Source of the DNA: Methylumidiphilus sp963753955
GTDB lineage: Bacteria; Pseudomonadota; Gammaproteobacteria; Methylococcales; Methylococcaceae
Direction of reading: 5' to 3'
Length of the DNA: 64,000 nt
Assembly: GCA_963753955.1 (NCBI GenBank)
Contig: CAVWEM010000014.1
Coordinates: 124,001 to 188,000 of the forward strand
Position numbers and translations under genes: made by a program. Each line of letters opens with the position of its first letter. Position 1 is the stretch's first letter. The notes under the pieces are model-generated. The model did no database searches. It saw nothing but the letters and a program-made list of their open reading frames with translations, and was not told the origin of the DNA. This document shows positions 41,275-50,352 of this stretch, piece by piece.

Positions 41275-41931
41275 GTGGCTAAGGAGCAAAATTCTGGGCA
41301 TCCTCCCTTACGAGCTTCTCCCGTGAACGACATCACCGGCCCGATTGCCCTGTTTTGCGACATCGGCCGGTATCGCCTTCATCGACGCGACCTCCATCGC
41401 CGTCTGCCACAACCGCCGTATCCGCAGCCACAAGGTGCTCAAAAAGCTGGCCCGGCGCGGCAAGACCTCGGTGGGCTGGTTCTACGGGTTCAAGCCGCAT
41501 CGGCTGGCCAACGGCCGGGGCGGGTTGCTGGCGTTCCAGGTGACGCTGGGCAACACCGGCGCCCGCGCCCCCGTCCCGCATCCGACCAAGGGCCTGGCCG
41601 GCAAGATCTTCGGCGACAAGGGCTACATCTCCAAGGCCTTGTCCGGAGCCTTGCTGGCGGAGGATATCTGCAACTCATCACGCGGCTCCGCAAGAACATG
41701 GCGAACCGCTTCATGCCGCTGTTTGACAAGCTCTTGCTGCGCAAGCGGGTGCCGATCGAGACCATCAATGACCAGATCAAGAACATCAGCCAGATCGAAC
41801 ACATCCGCCATCGCAGCGTTGCGAACTTCATGGTCAACGTGGTCGCGGGCCTGGTCGCCCACACCCATCAGCCCAAGAAGCCCCCCTTGAATTTGACGCC
41901 AAGCCAGGAGAACCAGTTGATTTTAGTGTGA
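41275..41931 (+). pseudogene. IS982-family transposase remnant
   Basis: Pieces in two frames give IDATSIAVCHNRRIRSHKVL, GKTSVGWFYGFKPHRL, LLAFQVTLGN, KIFGDKGYIS and then LITRLRKNMANRFMPL, LLRKRVPIETINDQIKNIS and HRHRSVANFMVNVVAG, the IS982 transposase order. The N-terminal third is missing and at least two frameshifts occur (near 41370 and 41670). Its right edge truncates a hemerythrin gene. Confidence 0.8.
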
Positions 41932-41968
41932 AAACTGGACAATCCTTAGCCAGAAGTGACGTAATTTA

Positions 41969-42154
41969 GTATGGTCAGACACGCTTTCCGTTGGCGTTGA
42001 GGGGATGGATGCCCACCATCGGGACTTTATCGAGGCTTGGCGCTTAGCGAGCGAGGCTGCGGACGGGGCCGCGTTTGCGGAGGCTTTCCAAAAGCTGTTG
42101 GATCATCTCGCGGAGCATTTCGCTTTCGAGGAAGGCTTGATGGAGCCAGCGTAG
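41969..42154 (+). pseudogene. Bacteriohemerythrin remnant
   Basis: The frame reads VWSDTLSVGVEGMDAHHRDF and then LLDHLAEHFAFEEGLM, the N-terminal and central metal-ligand motifs (HxxxH...E) of bacterial hemerythrins. The start codon is missing at the left, where the IS remnant ends, and the reading stops at TAG (42152) where a dispersed repeat begins. The C-terminal ligands (HxxxxD) are lost. Intact family members bind O2 with a di-iron centre. Confidence 0.75.
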
Positions 42155-42245
42155 CCCGGATTGAGCATAGCGGAATCCGGGTTTCTGGTAGCCCAAGAAA
42201 CCCCGCATTTCGCTGCGCTACATGCGGGCTACATTCTCTCGTTCC
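42155..42245. repeat. Dispersed GTAGCCCGGATT-type repeat
   Basis: GTAGCCCGGATT with AATCCGGG, and GTAGCCC with ATGCGGGCTAC, form nested inverted repeats typical of REP-like elements. It interrupts the hemerythrin frame. Confidence 0.6.
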
Positions 42246-42294
42246 TAATACTTCAAGCAGCAGAACCAGAGAATCCACAAGAGGAAATTAACCA

Positions 42295-42495
42295 ATGACT
42301 CAGCTAGAACACATTCAAACCGAAATAGCCTCCCTGCCCAAACAGGACTTTGCGAAACTCAGGGAATGGATCGAAGCCAGGGATTGGGAGGATTGGGACA
42401 AGCAGATCGCTGAGGATTCGGCCGCCGGCAAGCTTGATTTCCTGAAACGGGAAGCCATGGAAGCGAAGGCCGCAGGCAAGCTCAAGGCGTTATAA
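42295..42495 (+). CDS. Small antitoxin-like protein of a RelE-type module
   Basis: This 66-residue acidic protein (MTQLEHIQTEIASLPKQDFA ... WEDWDKQIAEDSAAGKLDFL) follows the pattern of antitoxins found before RelE-type toxins, with the W..WD..I..D..AGKL segment. Its toxin is only a stub, so it is an orphan. Confidence 0.7.
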   Translation: MTQLEHIQTEIASLPKQDFAKLREWIEARDWEDWDKQIAEDSAAGKLDFLKREAMEAKAAGKLKAL

Positions 42496-42606
42496 GTGCA
42501 TCGCACGACGCCGCAATTAATACGGCAGACTCATCGGCTAGATGCCATCGGCCTGACGGGTTCCCGCGCTGGAATATGGAAACCAGAAAGCTGGCGACCA
42601 CAATAG
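42496..42606 (+). pseudogene. Stub of a RelE-type toxin gene
   Basis: A GTG follows the antitoxin stop directly and starts VHRTTPQLIR, the opening of the partner toxins, but the frame loses similarity and stops after 36 codons. Confidence 0.5.
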
Positions 42607-42641
42607 CAAACCTTCTAGCATCATCCTTTTAGAGAAACCCC

Positions 42642-42866
42642 ATGCAAGCCATCAAAGAATACACCGAAGTCATCAACGGCAGCATCCATATAGACCTGCC
42701 GAAAGACTTCACCGCCAAGCGCGTGGAGTTGATTATCTTGTCCATCGACGACAATGGCGCGGATTTGAGCGGTTTTCAGCGGTTCCTGCTCAACAGCCCG
42801 GAAATGTCAGACGAGGAATATCAGGCGATTGAAGTAAAAAGGCGGCATCTCAACCAATGGACATGA
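42642..42866 (+). CDS. Antitoxin of a VapC-type pair
   Basis: This 74-residue protein (MQAIKEYTEVINGSIHIDLP ... RVELIILSIDD) has an N-terminal beta region like antitoxins of the MQAIKEY type, and an acidic C-terminal toxin-binding tail (SPEMSDEEYQAIEVKRR). It overlaps the PIN gene start by ten bases. Confidence 0.7.
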   Translation: MQAIKEYTEVINGSIHIDLPKDFTAKRVELIILSIDDNGADLSGFQRFLLNSPEMSDEEYQAIEVKRRHLNQWT

Positions 42867-43113
42867 TTTGCCTGGACACCAATATCCTGATTGCCCACAA
42901 ATATTGCCTTTTGATTTTGCCTGCGCCGAACAAGCCGCCAGAATTTACAAGGATTTGAAACAAAAAGGGCTGCTAATCGAGGCGGAAGATTTGTTCATCG
43001 GCGCAACCGCCTTGCGGCATCGGTTAAAACTGGCGACCACCAATGTGCTGCACTTTGAACGGATTGAAGGCTTGGCATTGGTGGCAAACGAATCGTCACG
43101 TCATCCGGGTTAA
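42857..43113 (+). pseudogene. VapC-like PIN toxin with internal deletion and frameshift
   Basis: It starts MDMICLDTNILIAHKY, the PIN opening, then jumps (frameshift near 42905) to LPFDFACAEQAARIYKDLKQ, LLIEAEDLFIGATALRH and LATTNVLHFERIEGL. About 40 residues between the first and second acidic sites are missing, so no activity is expected. Confidence 0.75.
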
Positions 43114-43236
43114 GCTCTCACCGGCATCAAACTCTAGGGCCATAGAAACGCGCTGAGGAACGAAGCGCATCATTCGCGCAACTCGATTGATACGCTTCCT
43201 TCGTCAGCGCATTCTATTGATTCAAGCAGCTAAACC

Positions 43237-43791
43237 ATGTCCCGTTACCGTCCGCCTGCCCCAAAAAAATCCGCTTATATCACCCCAGATGGCTACGCCG
43301 TTTTGCAAGCCGAGTTGCAAGCCTTGTGGAAACGCCGTGCGGAGGTGACCCAAGCGCTTTCCGAAGCCGCCGCCGAGGGGGATCGTTCGGAGAATGCCGA
43401 GTACATCTACCGCAAGAAGGAACTGCGCGAGATCGACCGGCGGATTCGCTACCTGCAAAAGCGCCTGCCGGATTTGACGGTCGTCCATGCCCAGGCCACG
43501 GATCGCTCGCGGGTTTATTTCGGGGCTTGGGTGGATTTGGAGGATAAGGACGGGAAAGAGATCACGTATCGCATTGTCGGCCCGGACGAGTTCGACCCGG
43601 CTTTAGGGTGGATCAGCATGGATTCGCCGATGGCGCGTGCCTTGATGAAGAAGACTTTGGACGATGAGGTTAGGGTGGAGACGCCTTCGGGGGTGAAGGT
43701 GTTTTATGTGTTGGAAGTGCGGTATGAGCCGCCGACAAACTCCCCTCTCCCGCAGGCGGGAGAGGGGCAGGGGGAGAGGGCAACGGAGTGA
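43237..43791 (+). CDS. greB: Transcription elongation factor GreB
   Basis: This 184-residue protein rescues backtracked RNA polymerase by stimulating transcript cleavage. It has the GreA/B coiled coil (AYITPDGYAVLQAELQALW ... EAAAEGDRSENAEYIYRKKEL, with the acidic tip) and the globular domain (SPMARALMKKTLDDEVRV). It is about 26 residues longer than usual: the end (NSPLPQAGEGQGERATE) is encoded by a palindromic repeat. Its stop overlaps the GTG of the next gene. Confidence 0.93.
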   Translation: MSRYRPPAPKKSAYITPDGYAVLQAELQALWKRRAEVTQALSEAAAEGDRSENAEYIYRKKELREIDRRIRYLQKRLPDLTVVHAQATDRSRVYFGAWVDLEDKDGKEITYRIVGPDEFDPALGWISMDSPMARALMKKTLDDEVRVETPSGVKVFYVLEVRYEPPTNSPLPQAGEGQGERATE

Positions 43792-44171
43792 TCCGGCAAC
43801 TGGAACTCGCAAAGTATCTGCGTTCCCACCAAACTGATGCCGAGCAACGACTCTGGTATCACTTACGGGCTCAACGCTTTATGGATTTGAAATTCAAGCG
43901 CCAAAAGCCTATCGGGCCATATATCGCTGATTTTGTCTGTGTGGCGCTTCGCTTAGTTATTGAAGTCGATGGTGGGCAACATGGCGGGGAAAGCGATATG
44001 CAGCGCGACCACTGGTTTCACGCGCAGGGTTTTACGGTGTTGCGCTTCTGGAATAATGAGGTTCTGGGACAAACCGAAGCGGTGCTTGAGCGTGTTCGGC
44101 AGGCGGTTATCGCCCTAAGTTCTAGCCCCTCTCCCCCGGCCCCTCTCCCCTCTGGGGAGAGGGGAGATTAA
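43788..44171 (+). CDS. DUF559 endonuclease-like protein
   Basis: This 127-residue protein of the DUF559 (Vsr-like/MTES) family has LRSHQTDAEQRLWYHLRAQR, FKRQKPIGPYIADFVCVAL, LVIEVDGGQH and FTVLRFWNNEVL, resembling a PD-(D/E)XK nuclease core (D in ADFVC, E-V-D in IEVDG). Its role is unknown. The GTG start overlaps the greB stop. The C-terminus (SSPSPPAPLPSGERGD) is translated palindromic repeat. Confidence 0.85.
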   Translation: MIRQLELAKYLRSHQTDAEQRLWYHLRAQRFMDLKFKRQKPIGPYIADFVCVALRLVIEVDGGQHGGESDMQRDHWFHAQGFTVLRFWNNEVLGQTEAVLERVRQAVIALSSSPSPPAPLPSGERGD

Positions 44172-44578
44172 GCCTCATCCTAATCTCTCAGTCTAAAGTA
44201 TCTGCGTTCCCACCAAACTGATGCCGAGCAACGACTCTGGTATCACTTACGGGCTCAACGCTTTATGGATTTGAAATTCAAGCGCCAAAAGCCTATCGGG
44301 CCATATATCGCTGATTTTGTCTGTGTGGCGCTTCGCTTAGTTATTGAAGTCGATGGTGGGCAACATGGCGGGGAAAGCGATATGCAGCGCGACCACTGGT
44401 TTCACGCGCAGGGTTTTACGGTGTTGCGCTTCTGGAATAATGAGGTTCTGGGACAAACCGAAGCGGTGCTTGAGCGTGTTCGGCAGGCGGTTATCGCCCT
44501 AAGTTCTAGCCCCTCTCCCCCGGCCCCTCTCCCCTCTGGGGAGAGGGGAGATTAAGCCTCATCCTAATCTCTCAGTCT
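43811..44578. repeat. Perfect 384-bp tandem duplication
   Basis: Bases 43811-44194 and 44195-44578 appear identical, including the DUF559 coding region, its repeat-derived end and the spacer to CAGTCT. The period is 128 codons. Confidence 0.95.
44195..44555 (+). pseudogene. Second copy of the DUF559 gene, lacking a start
   Basis: The duplicate begins at the codons for KYLRSHQTD, after the stop of copy 1. It lacks the first eight residues and a start codon; the first ATG is at 44265 (MDLKFKRQK). It is a very recent duplication or an assembly artefact. Confidence 0.8.
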
Positions 44579-44599
44579 GAGGAAATAAGCCTGTCCGCT

Positions 44600-45193
44600 T
44601 TATCCCTTCCGCACCATCGACTTCACCACCCGAAACCCCAGCAGCACTGCCAACACTGCCGCGAATTGGAGGGGTTCGCTGATGTCTTTTTTCACCAACC
44701 ACCAGAAATGCATGACCCCGGCGATACTGATGACATAAACCAACCGATGCAATTGCTTCCAGCGCTTGGACCCCAACCGCTGGACCATCTTGTTCGTGGA
44801 TGTGACCGCCAGCGGAATCAACAGCAGGAAGGCGGGTAAACCCACGGTGATGTAGGGCCGCTTGGCGATGTCCTTGACGATGGCCGGCCAGTCGAAGAAT
44901 TGGTCCAGCACCAGATAGGTCGAGAAATGCAGGCAGGCGTAGAAGAAGGCGAACAGGCCGAACATGCGCCGGAAACGGATCGGCCAACCCCAACCGGAGA
45001 GTTTGCGTAAGGGTGTCGCAGTCAGCGTTATCATCAAAAACGTCAGCGTCCACCAACCGGTGGTGCGGGTGATTTTCTCGATAGGGTTCGCGCCCAGGCC
45101 ATCGTTGAAACCCAGCCAGAGCAGCTTGGCAAACGGAATCAACGCGGCGATGAATAGCAGGGCTTTGAAATAACCCCCACCCTGCCCAATCAT
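44600..45193 (-). CDS. msrQ: MsrQ, heme-binding subunit of the MsrPQ methionine sulfoxide reductase
   Basis: This 197-residue membrane protein passes electrons from the quinone pool to periplasmic MsrP. Marks: RTTGWWTLTFLMITLTATPL, FGLFAFFYACLHFSTYLVLD (heme His), and KRWKQLHRLVYVISIAGVMHFWW (further heme His). The start is set at 45193 (MIGQGGGYFKALLF); a longer frame to 45307 runs through repeat-derived sequence. It follows msrP. Confidence 0.92.
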   Translation of the reverse strand: MIGQGGGYFKALLFIAALIPFAKLLWLGFNDGLGANPIEKITRTTGWWTLTFLMITLTATPLRKLSGWGWPIRFRRMFGLFAFFYACLHFSTYLVLDQFFDWPAIVKDIAKRPYITVGLPAFLLLIPLAVTSTNKMVQRLGSKRWKQLHRLVYVISIAGVMHFWWLVKKDISEPLQFAAVLAVLLGFRVVKSMVRKG

Positions 45194-45297
45194 GCCGCAC
45201 GATCCCTGTGCGGCACCCTCCGGACGGCTTCGCCGTGCAAATCGGCTTTCCTGCCGATTTGCCCCGAAGGGAGAGGGTTTCATATGCGTTTTTTTTG

Positions 45298-46205
45298 TCA
45301 AAACCATTTCTGCAAATCCATGCCAGCATATAGCCCCGCGACCTGCTCGGCATAGCCGTTGAAAGGCAGCGTGGGCCGCTTGAAGAATTCGCCGATGCGG
45401 CGTTCCTTGGCTTGGCTCCAGCGCGGATGATCCACTGCCGGGTTGACGTTGGAATAAAAGCCGTACTCGCTGGGCCGGCCTTCATCCAACTGGTCTGCGG
45501 CATTTGCTCCACGAAGCGGATGCGCACGATGGACTTGGCGCTTTTGTAGCCATATTTCCACGGCACGACCAGGCGGATCGGCGCGCCGTTCTGGTTGGGC
45601 AAGACTTCGCCGTACAAACCCACCGCCAACAGGGCCAAGGGATGCAAGGCCTCATCCAGCCTCAACCCTTCGGTGTAAGGCCAGTCTAACACGGGGGATT
45701 TGACGCCCGGCATCTGCGCCGGGTCATTGAGGGTGGTGAATTCGACGAACTTGGCGTTGCCGGTAGGCTCGGCCCGCTTGATGATTTCGCTCAAGGGAAA
45801 GCCTACCCAGGGGATCACCATCGACCAAGCCTCCACACAGCGCAGCCGGTAGACACGCTCCTCCAGCGGGGTCAGCTTCAGCAACTCGTCAATGTCCCAG
45901 ACTTTGGGCTTGCGCACCTCGCCTTCCACGGCGACCGTCCAGGGCCGGATTTTCAGGCTACCAGCATTTTGGGCGGGGGATTCTTTGTCGGTGCCGAATT
46001 CGTAGAAATTATTGTAATGGGTGACATCGGCCAGTGGCGTCAGCTTGTCGTCGATTTTATAAGGTGATTTGACCCGATTGGGCAGCTTCTCCCCGGCCAG
46101 CAAGCTTTCTGGCAGCGTAGCGGCCAAGGCACCGGCGGCGGCAAGGCGCAAAAACTCGCGGCGACGGTGGTAGACTTCTTGCGGGGTGATGTCAGAGGAC
46201 TTCAT
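45298..46205 (-). CDS. msrP: MsrP, molybdopterin methionine sulfoxide reductase, one frameshift as sequenced
   Basis: MsrP repairs oxidised methionine in periplasmic proteins. A Tat signal is present (HRRREFLRLAAAGALAA), then PLADVTHYNNFYEFGTDKE, the Mo-ligand Cys in RLRCVEAWSMVIPW, and NQNGAPIRLVVPWKYGYK. The frame breaks near 45493, where one A seems to be missing; the other frame continues EGRPSEYGFYSNVNP and ends AGLYAGMDLQKWF at 45298. Start at 46205 or 46229. The indel is in an AA pair, so sequencing error is plausible. Confidence 0.9.
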
Positions 46206-46491
46206 GGAAGGCAGTTTCCGGCGAGACATGGGGCTTTGCTCCATATTATTGGGTTGGTCGGCCCAAGTCTTCCAGGCCGCTGATTGAAAGACCGGGTTCG
46301 GATGGAAAAATTCTGCATATCCGCCCGCAGGCTAAATAAATCCGTATTTCATTTCCCTCCACCCTTCAAAAAACCCTAGCAAGGCTCTAGGATGTAAGAA
46401 AAACCGTCGCATGGACACGCTATAAGTCCTGCCCATTTATATCAACCGATGACGATAGAATGCAAAAAACGCCTCAACCAGGAGTGAATCG

Positions 46492-47760
46492 ATGACCCCA
46501 CAGATCTGGCGCATCGGCCAGTTGCTCAACTCAGTGCAGAGCACCTTCGTCGGCCTGCTGCGGATTTGGTCCATACCCATCGTGCTGATGCTCAGCGTGG
46601 CCACCGGTTATAACACCTTTTACGGGATGACACATTTCATCGCCCCGTGGATTTCTTTGATCGTCACCGTGGCGGTGCAATCCATCATCGTCATCACCAC
46701 GCTTGAATTGGCGGGCATCCACTGGCGGGCCAACTTCCCGCGTTATTTGATGACCTTGGTATCCCTGCTAGTGGCGCTGGCGGTGTCGATTTCCTTCGGC
46801 TATTTCCGGTTCTACGAATTCTCCCAGCATGACCTTATCCAGATCGAACGGCACAAAACCTTTGAGGCGGACATCACCCGCTATATCGACGCCGTCGCCC
46901 GTCTAAAAGGGGAAATGGTGACCAAGCAGAAGCAACGTTTCGACGATGCCGCCCGCGAGGCCAACCAAGCTTATCTTGGCATCCATCCCGCCATCGCCAA
47001 GGATGCCTTGCAAGCCGGCAAGGTCGGCAAGGGCTCGTTCTGGAGCCTGTACAACGAAGCCCAGCAGCGCGAACAGGAGCGCCTGAAAAAATTGGAGGAT
47101 TCCTTCGCCGACCTTGACAAACCGATGACCGAGGTACGTAGCAGCCTGAAGGAATTTTCCTTCCATATGACCGAACCGGGTTATTACGAAAAAGTGGTCA
47201 CGAACCTAGCTCTGCTGCAAAGCCAAGCCGAAAACCTCGCCGCCAATTACGGCTCAGAACCGCCCAAGGCCCCAGTGCTTGCGCCCTTCGCCCAAGTCAC
47301 CAGCGCGATTTTGCCGACCTTTGAAATGTGGCAAAACGTGTCTTGGTTTGCCTTGGCTTGCGCGGCCATGATGGACTTCTTCGTGGTGGTGCTGTCCTAC
47401 CGCCTGGAATTCAGCGCACCAGGGCCGCTGACCGAAGAGGAAAAGGAACTGGCCTATCTGGGCTTGCGCCAGTTCGGCAATTTCACGATCAACAGCAACG
47501 ACGAACTGGAGTTCCAGATCGAACGCAGCGAATTGGAACGGGCGCGACGAGTGCCTGACTGGACGCGCATGTTCGCGGTCGCCTTTCTGCTGAATCGCGG
47601 CTATCTGCGCAAAATCAGCGAAAAGAAAGTGGAGTTCGCGCCGAACCTCTATCCCGTCATCGCCGGGCGCATGCAAGCACGGGTGGACGCAAGCGCCCAA
47701 TCCGCCCAAGCCGATGATGAAAACTTGAAAAAACTGGTGGAGAAAAAAATCCATGGATGA
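46492..47760 (+). CDS. Multi-pass membrane protein with cytoplasmic helical domains, function unknown
   Basis: This 422-residue protein has hydrophobic segments at about 24-44 (IWSIPIVLMLSVATGYN), 52-72, 85-104 and a separate one near 283-303 (WFALACAAMMDFFVVVLSY). Between them lies a charged helical region (residues 120-260), and a soluble C-terminal domain follows (EEEKELAYLGLRQFGNFTIN ... WTRMFAVAFLLNRGYLRK). No family is recognised. Its end overlaps the next gene by four bases, so the two are probably cotranslated. Confidence 0.75.
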   Translation: MTPQIWRIGQLLNSVQSTFVGLLRIWSIPIVLMLSVATGYNTFYGMTHFIAPWISLIVTVAVQSIIVITTLELAGIHWRANFPRYLMTLVSLLVALAVSISFGYFRFYEFSQHDLIQIERHKTFEADITRYIDAVARLKGEMVTKQKQRFDDAAREANQAYLGIHPAIAKDALQAGKVGKGSFWSLYNEAQQREQERLKKLEDSFADLDKPMTEVRSSLKEFSFHMTEPGYYEKVVTNLALLQSQAENLAANYGSEPPKAPVLAPFAQVTSAILPTFEMWQNVSWFALACAAMMDFFVVVLSYRLEFSAPGPLTEEEKELAYLGLRQFGNFTINSNDELEFQIERSELERARRVPDWTRMFAVAFLLNRGYLRKISEKKVEFAPNLYPVIAGRMQARVDASAQSAQADDENLKKLVEKKIHG

Positions 47761-49415
47761 AGATCTCATGCAATTCCCGGAAGGGCAATGGGACGCCCGG
47801 CTTTGAAGGTGGCCGCTATATTGTGTCAAGCCGGTTTTTGGCCTTCAGCCGCGTGTTCGAGCGTCCGCCCGAGTTTCACCGACGCTTCTGGCACAGCGTC
47901 CACGAACTGGCCATCCGCGACTGGCCCATCCCTCTGTCGCCCCTGAATTTCGGCCAGTTGTGCAGGGTCGAAGCGGAACTCCACATCCGCTATCAGCCGA
48001 CCCTACGCTATGCCCGCGAACACCTGGAATTCCTGCCTGATTTGAACGCGCAAGTGGAAGCCAGCCTGCAAGCCTTGCTCAAGGACATCGCCGAACAGGA
48101 AATCCGGCGCATGGAAAGCGATTCGACTTGGCTGGAAGACGGCTGCGACAAGATCGAAAAAGCCGTGGCGGGTATCGTCAACGAAGTGCTGGTCATGCGC
48201 GGCGTCCATTGCCGCTGCCGTTGCCGCATCGAACCCCGCTTTGCCGCCGCCGACGAAATCGATCTCGACGCCCTGCCGCCCTGGACACGCCATCAGGCCG
48301 TCTACGAAGAATTCCTGCGCCGCCGCCGCGAGGCCAAGGAGCGCATCCTCAAGGAGCAGACAGAAGAAACCGCCACCGCCCACCGCTTGCTCATGGAACG
48401 CGAAGCCACCCTGCTGGAATTGGCCAAGCAAGAGGAGGGACAACGCAAAGCCCGCCAACAGCACGAATTGGAAAGCCTGCAAGCTGAACTGGCCGCCGAG
48501 GAGGAGCGCTTGAAGGAACGCCTGGAAAGCGAGACGCGCAGGCGCGACGAAGAGATCAACCACAAAACCCAGCTTCAACATACGGAAGCCCTGCTGGAAT
48601 GGAAGGCCAGGGAAGCCGAATTGGAAAAACAGCGGGAGACACTCGCCCGCGAAGCCACCCGACTGGCGGAACAATGGGAAACCGAAGCCCGCCAACAAGA
48701 AGCGCGGCTCCGCCATGAAGCCGAATTGCGGCATAGACGGGCCGAGGCGGAAATCAAGGCCATGGAAAGCGATTTGGAGACGCAGCGGGCCGAACTGGCA
48801 ACCGAAGCGGCGCAACAGACGGAGCAACAAAACCACGAACTGCGACAGCGCGAAGACCAGCTCATCCATGAAGGCTGGCTGCGGCAAATGCAAGCCGAGG
48901 CGGAAATCAAAGCCAAGGAGACGGAACTGGAATCCCGACGGATCGCCGAGGAAGCCGCCTTGGCGAAACAGCGGGACAGCGAGGCCCGCCAGCGCGAGGA
49001 ACAACTCCGCCACGAAGTCTACTTGCGGCAACTGCAAACCACGGCAGAACTGCAAGCCAAACAAATGGAATTGGAGAAGATGCGCGCGGAGATAACCGAA
49101 ATGGAAAAACGCCTGGAACAGCAGCGGGCATACGAGGCGCGCCAGCATGAAGAGCAACTCCGCCATGACGCGCAACTGCGGCAACTGCAAACCGAGCTGG
49201 AGCTTAAGGAAAAAGAACTCCGAACCCCAGAAATCGCCGAGTTGGAAACCTATTTGAATCGGGAAATCGGCATCCTTGCCATGGAGCGCCAACGCCTGCG
49301 GCTAGAGGAGGAAATCCGCGAGACCAAACTGGCCCGAACCCGGGATTTCCTCGGCAGATCCAGAAAACGCCTGCCACCGGGGCAGGAGCGAAATGAGTCA
49401 AACGGGGAGGGGTGA
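47757..49415 (+). CDS. Long coiled-coil protein with five 50-residue repeats
   Basis: This 552-residue protein has a globular N-terminal domain (about 15-190; FERPPEFHRRFWHSVHELAI, VLVMRGVHCRCRCRIEP) and then a coiled coil from about 190 to 530. Inside it a unit of about 50 residues, seen in REEQLRHEVYLRQLQTTAEL and REDQLIHEGWLRQMQAEAEI, repeats five times. The start is doubtful: the ATG at 47753 in another frame gives MDEDLMQFPEGQWDARL, which suits a protein start better and would join with a one-base shift. It probably acts with the membrane protein encoded before it. Confidence 0.7.
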   Translation: MKISCNSRKGNGTPGFEGGRYIVSSRFLAFSRVFERPPEFHRRFWHSVHELAIRDWPIPLSPLNFGQLCRVEAELHIRYQPTLRYAREHLEFLPDLNAQVEASLQALLKDIAEQEIRRMESDSTWLEDGCDKIEKAVAGIVNEVLVMRGVHCRCRCRIEPRFAAADEIDLDALPPWTRHQAVYEEFLRRRREAKERILKEQTEETATAHRLLMEREATLLELAKQEEGQRKARQQHELESLQAELAAEEERLKERLESETRRRDEEINHKTQLQHTEALLEWKAREAELEKQRETLAREATRLAEQWETEARQQEARLRHEAELRHRRAEAEIKAMESDLETQRAELATEAAQQTEQQNHELRQREDQLIHEGWLRQMQAEAEIKAKETELESRRIAEEAALAKQRDSEARQREEQLRHEVYLRQLQTTAELQAKQMELEKMRAEITEMEKRLEQQRAYEARQHEEQLRHDAQLRQLQTELELKEKELRTPEIAELETYLNREIGILAMERQRLRLEEEIRETKLARTRDFLGRSRKRLPPGQERNESNGEG

Positions 49416-49425
49416 ACAATAAAAC

Positions 49426-50115
49426 CTATAGGCTACCATAGGAGATCTTATTGCCCGCGATGGTGATCACATCACCCGCCGATAGCATGACCTCGTCACG
49501 CTTTTCGCCATTGACGCGCATCGCCCGCAAGCCACCGGTATGGCTGATCTTATAGCCGCTACCTGTCTTGATGACAAAAGCTTGTTCGCCCTTGACAAAC
49601 AAGCCCCGTATGCGCAGATCGCACTGGGCGCCTTTGCCGATGACGGTAAGCGCTTGGTTGAGAGCAACCACCTGGCGCCTAGGCCCGCCGAGAACCAAGC
49701 CCATGGATTGTTGCTTTTGGCTGCGTTCCAGGATTTTGGCCAAGGCACTGGGGCTGACAAACATAGTCCCGTCACCGCCAAGCCCCCCGTCATGATCCTG
49801 TTTTCGCGACAGCTCAGGACCCTTGCCAAATTGGTTGAACAGCAAAGTGTGTTTGCCCAACACGACGCGGTCATTGTGGTTAAGCACATGTTCGCTGACT
49901 TTCTGGCCGTTCACATAAGTGCCGTTGGAGGAGTCTTCGTCGAACAGCGTCCATTTCCGCTTTACGTCGCGTATCGTGCAGTGGTGGCGGGAAACTGCGA
50001 CATTGTTGACGACAATATCGCAGCCTGGGTCACGCCCCACCGTTACCTCAAATTTGCCGTCAAGCATGTACTCACCCTGCAAATCAGCCGCAAAGAAAAC
50101 CTGGATTTTTGCCAT
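49426..50115 (-). CDS. FHA-domain protein
   Basis: This protein of about 229 residues has an N-terminal forkhead-associated domain with the phosphothreonine-binding pattern GRDPGCDIVV, VSRHH and SSNGTYVNGQ. A second, weaker FHA-like fold lies near the C-terminus (LTVIGKGAQCDLRI ... AMRVNGEKRDEVML). FHA domains recruit phosphorylated partners; no Ser/Thr kinase is encoded here. It is convergent with the coiled-coil gene and ends 11 bases from it. Confidence 0.88.
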   Translation of the reverse strand: MAKIQVFFAADLQGEYMLDGKFEVTVGRDPGCDIVVNNVAVSRHHCTIRDVKRKWTLFDEDSSNGTYVNGQKVSEHVLNHNDRVVLGKHTLLFNQFGKGPELSRKQDHDGGLGGDGTMFVSPSALAKILERSQKQQSMGLVLGGPRRQVVALNQALTVIGKGAQCDLRIRGLFVKGEQAFVIKTGSGYKISHTGGLRAMRVNGEKRDEVMLSAGDVITIAGNKISYGSL

Positions 50116-50352
50116 GGACACAGCCCCCTAAATAGACAATTGCCCGAACACGGGTTGCCATAGAGTCTATTACATCATGGGCTGCATTTCGACTGTCTCG
50201 GGTGGTCAGTTCGGACTCTGCCACCGCGACGAACACAGGCCATGGCCGCCTCCCCGGCTGGCGGGGCAAAATAATGCTTGCGCGATTATTTGTTGGGTTG
50301 CGATAAGGCCGCAACCCAACGCCGCCTGTCGGATGCCGAATATATTCGGCAA
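50116..50352. repeat. Intergenic DNA with REP-like palindromes
   Basis: GGTTGCG/CGCAACC forms a stem at about 50294-50315, and TGCCGAATATATTCGGCA at 50334-50351 is a perfect 18-bp palindrome just after the end of the methyltransferase gene. Terminator or REP role. Confidence 0.55.

Noticed and set aside
44559..46244. A single 561-residue MsrP-MsrQ fusion
   Set aside because: After the frameshift the frame reads msrQ out of phase; the true msrP end and msrQ are in other frames.
48003..49292. 429-codon frame antisense to the coiled-coil gene
   Set aside because: Shadow frame caused by the repetitive, GC-rich coiled-coil coding sequence.
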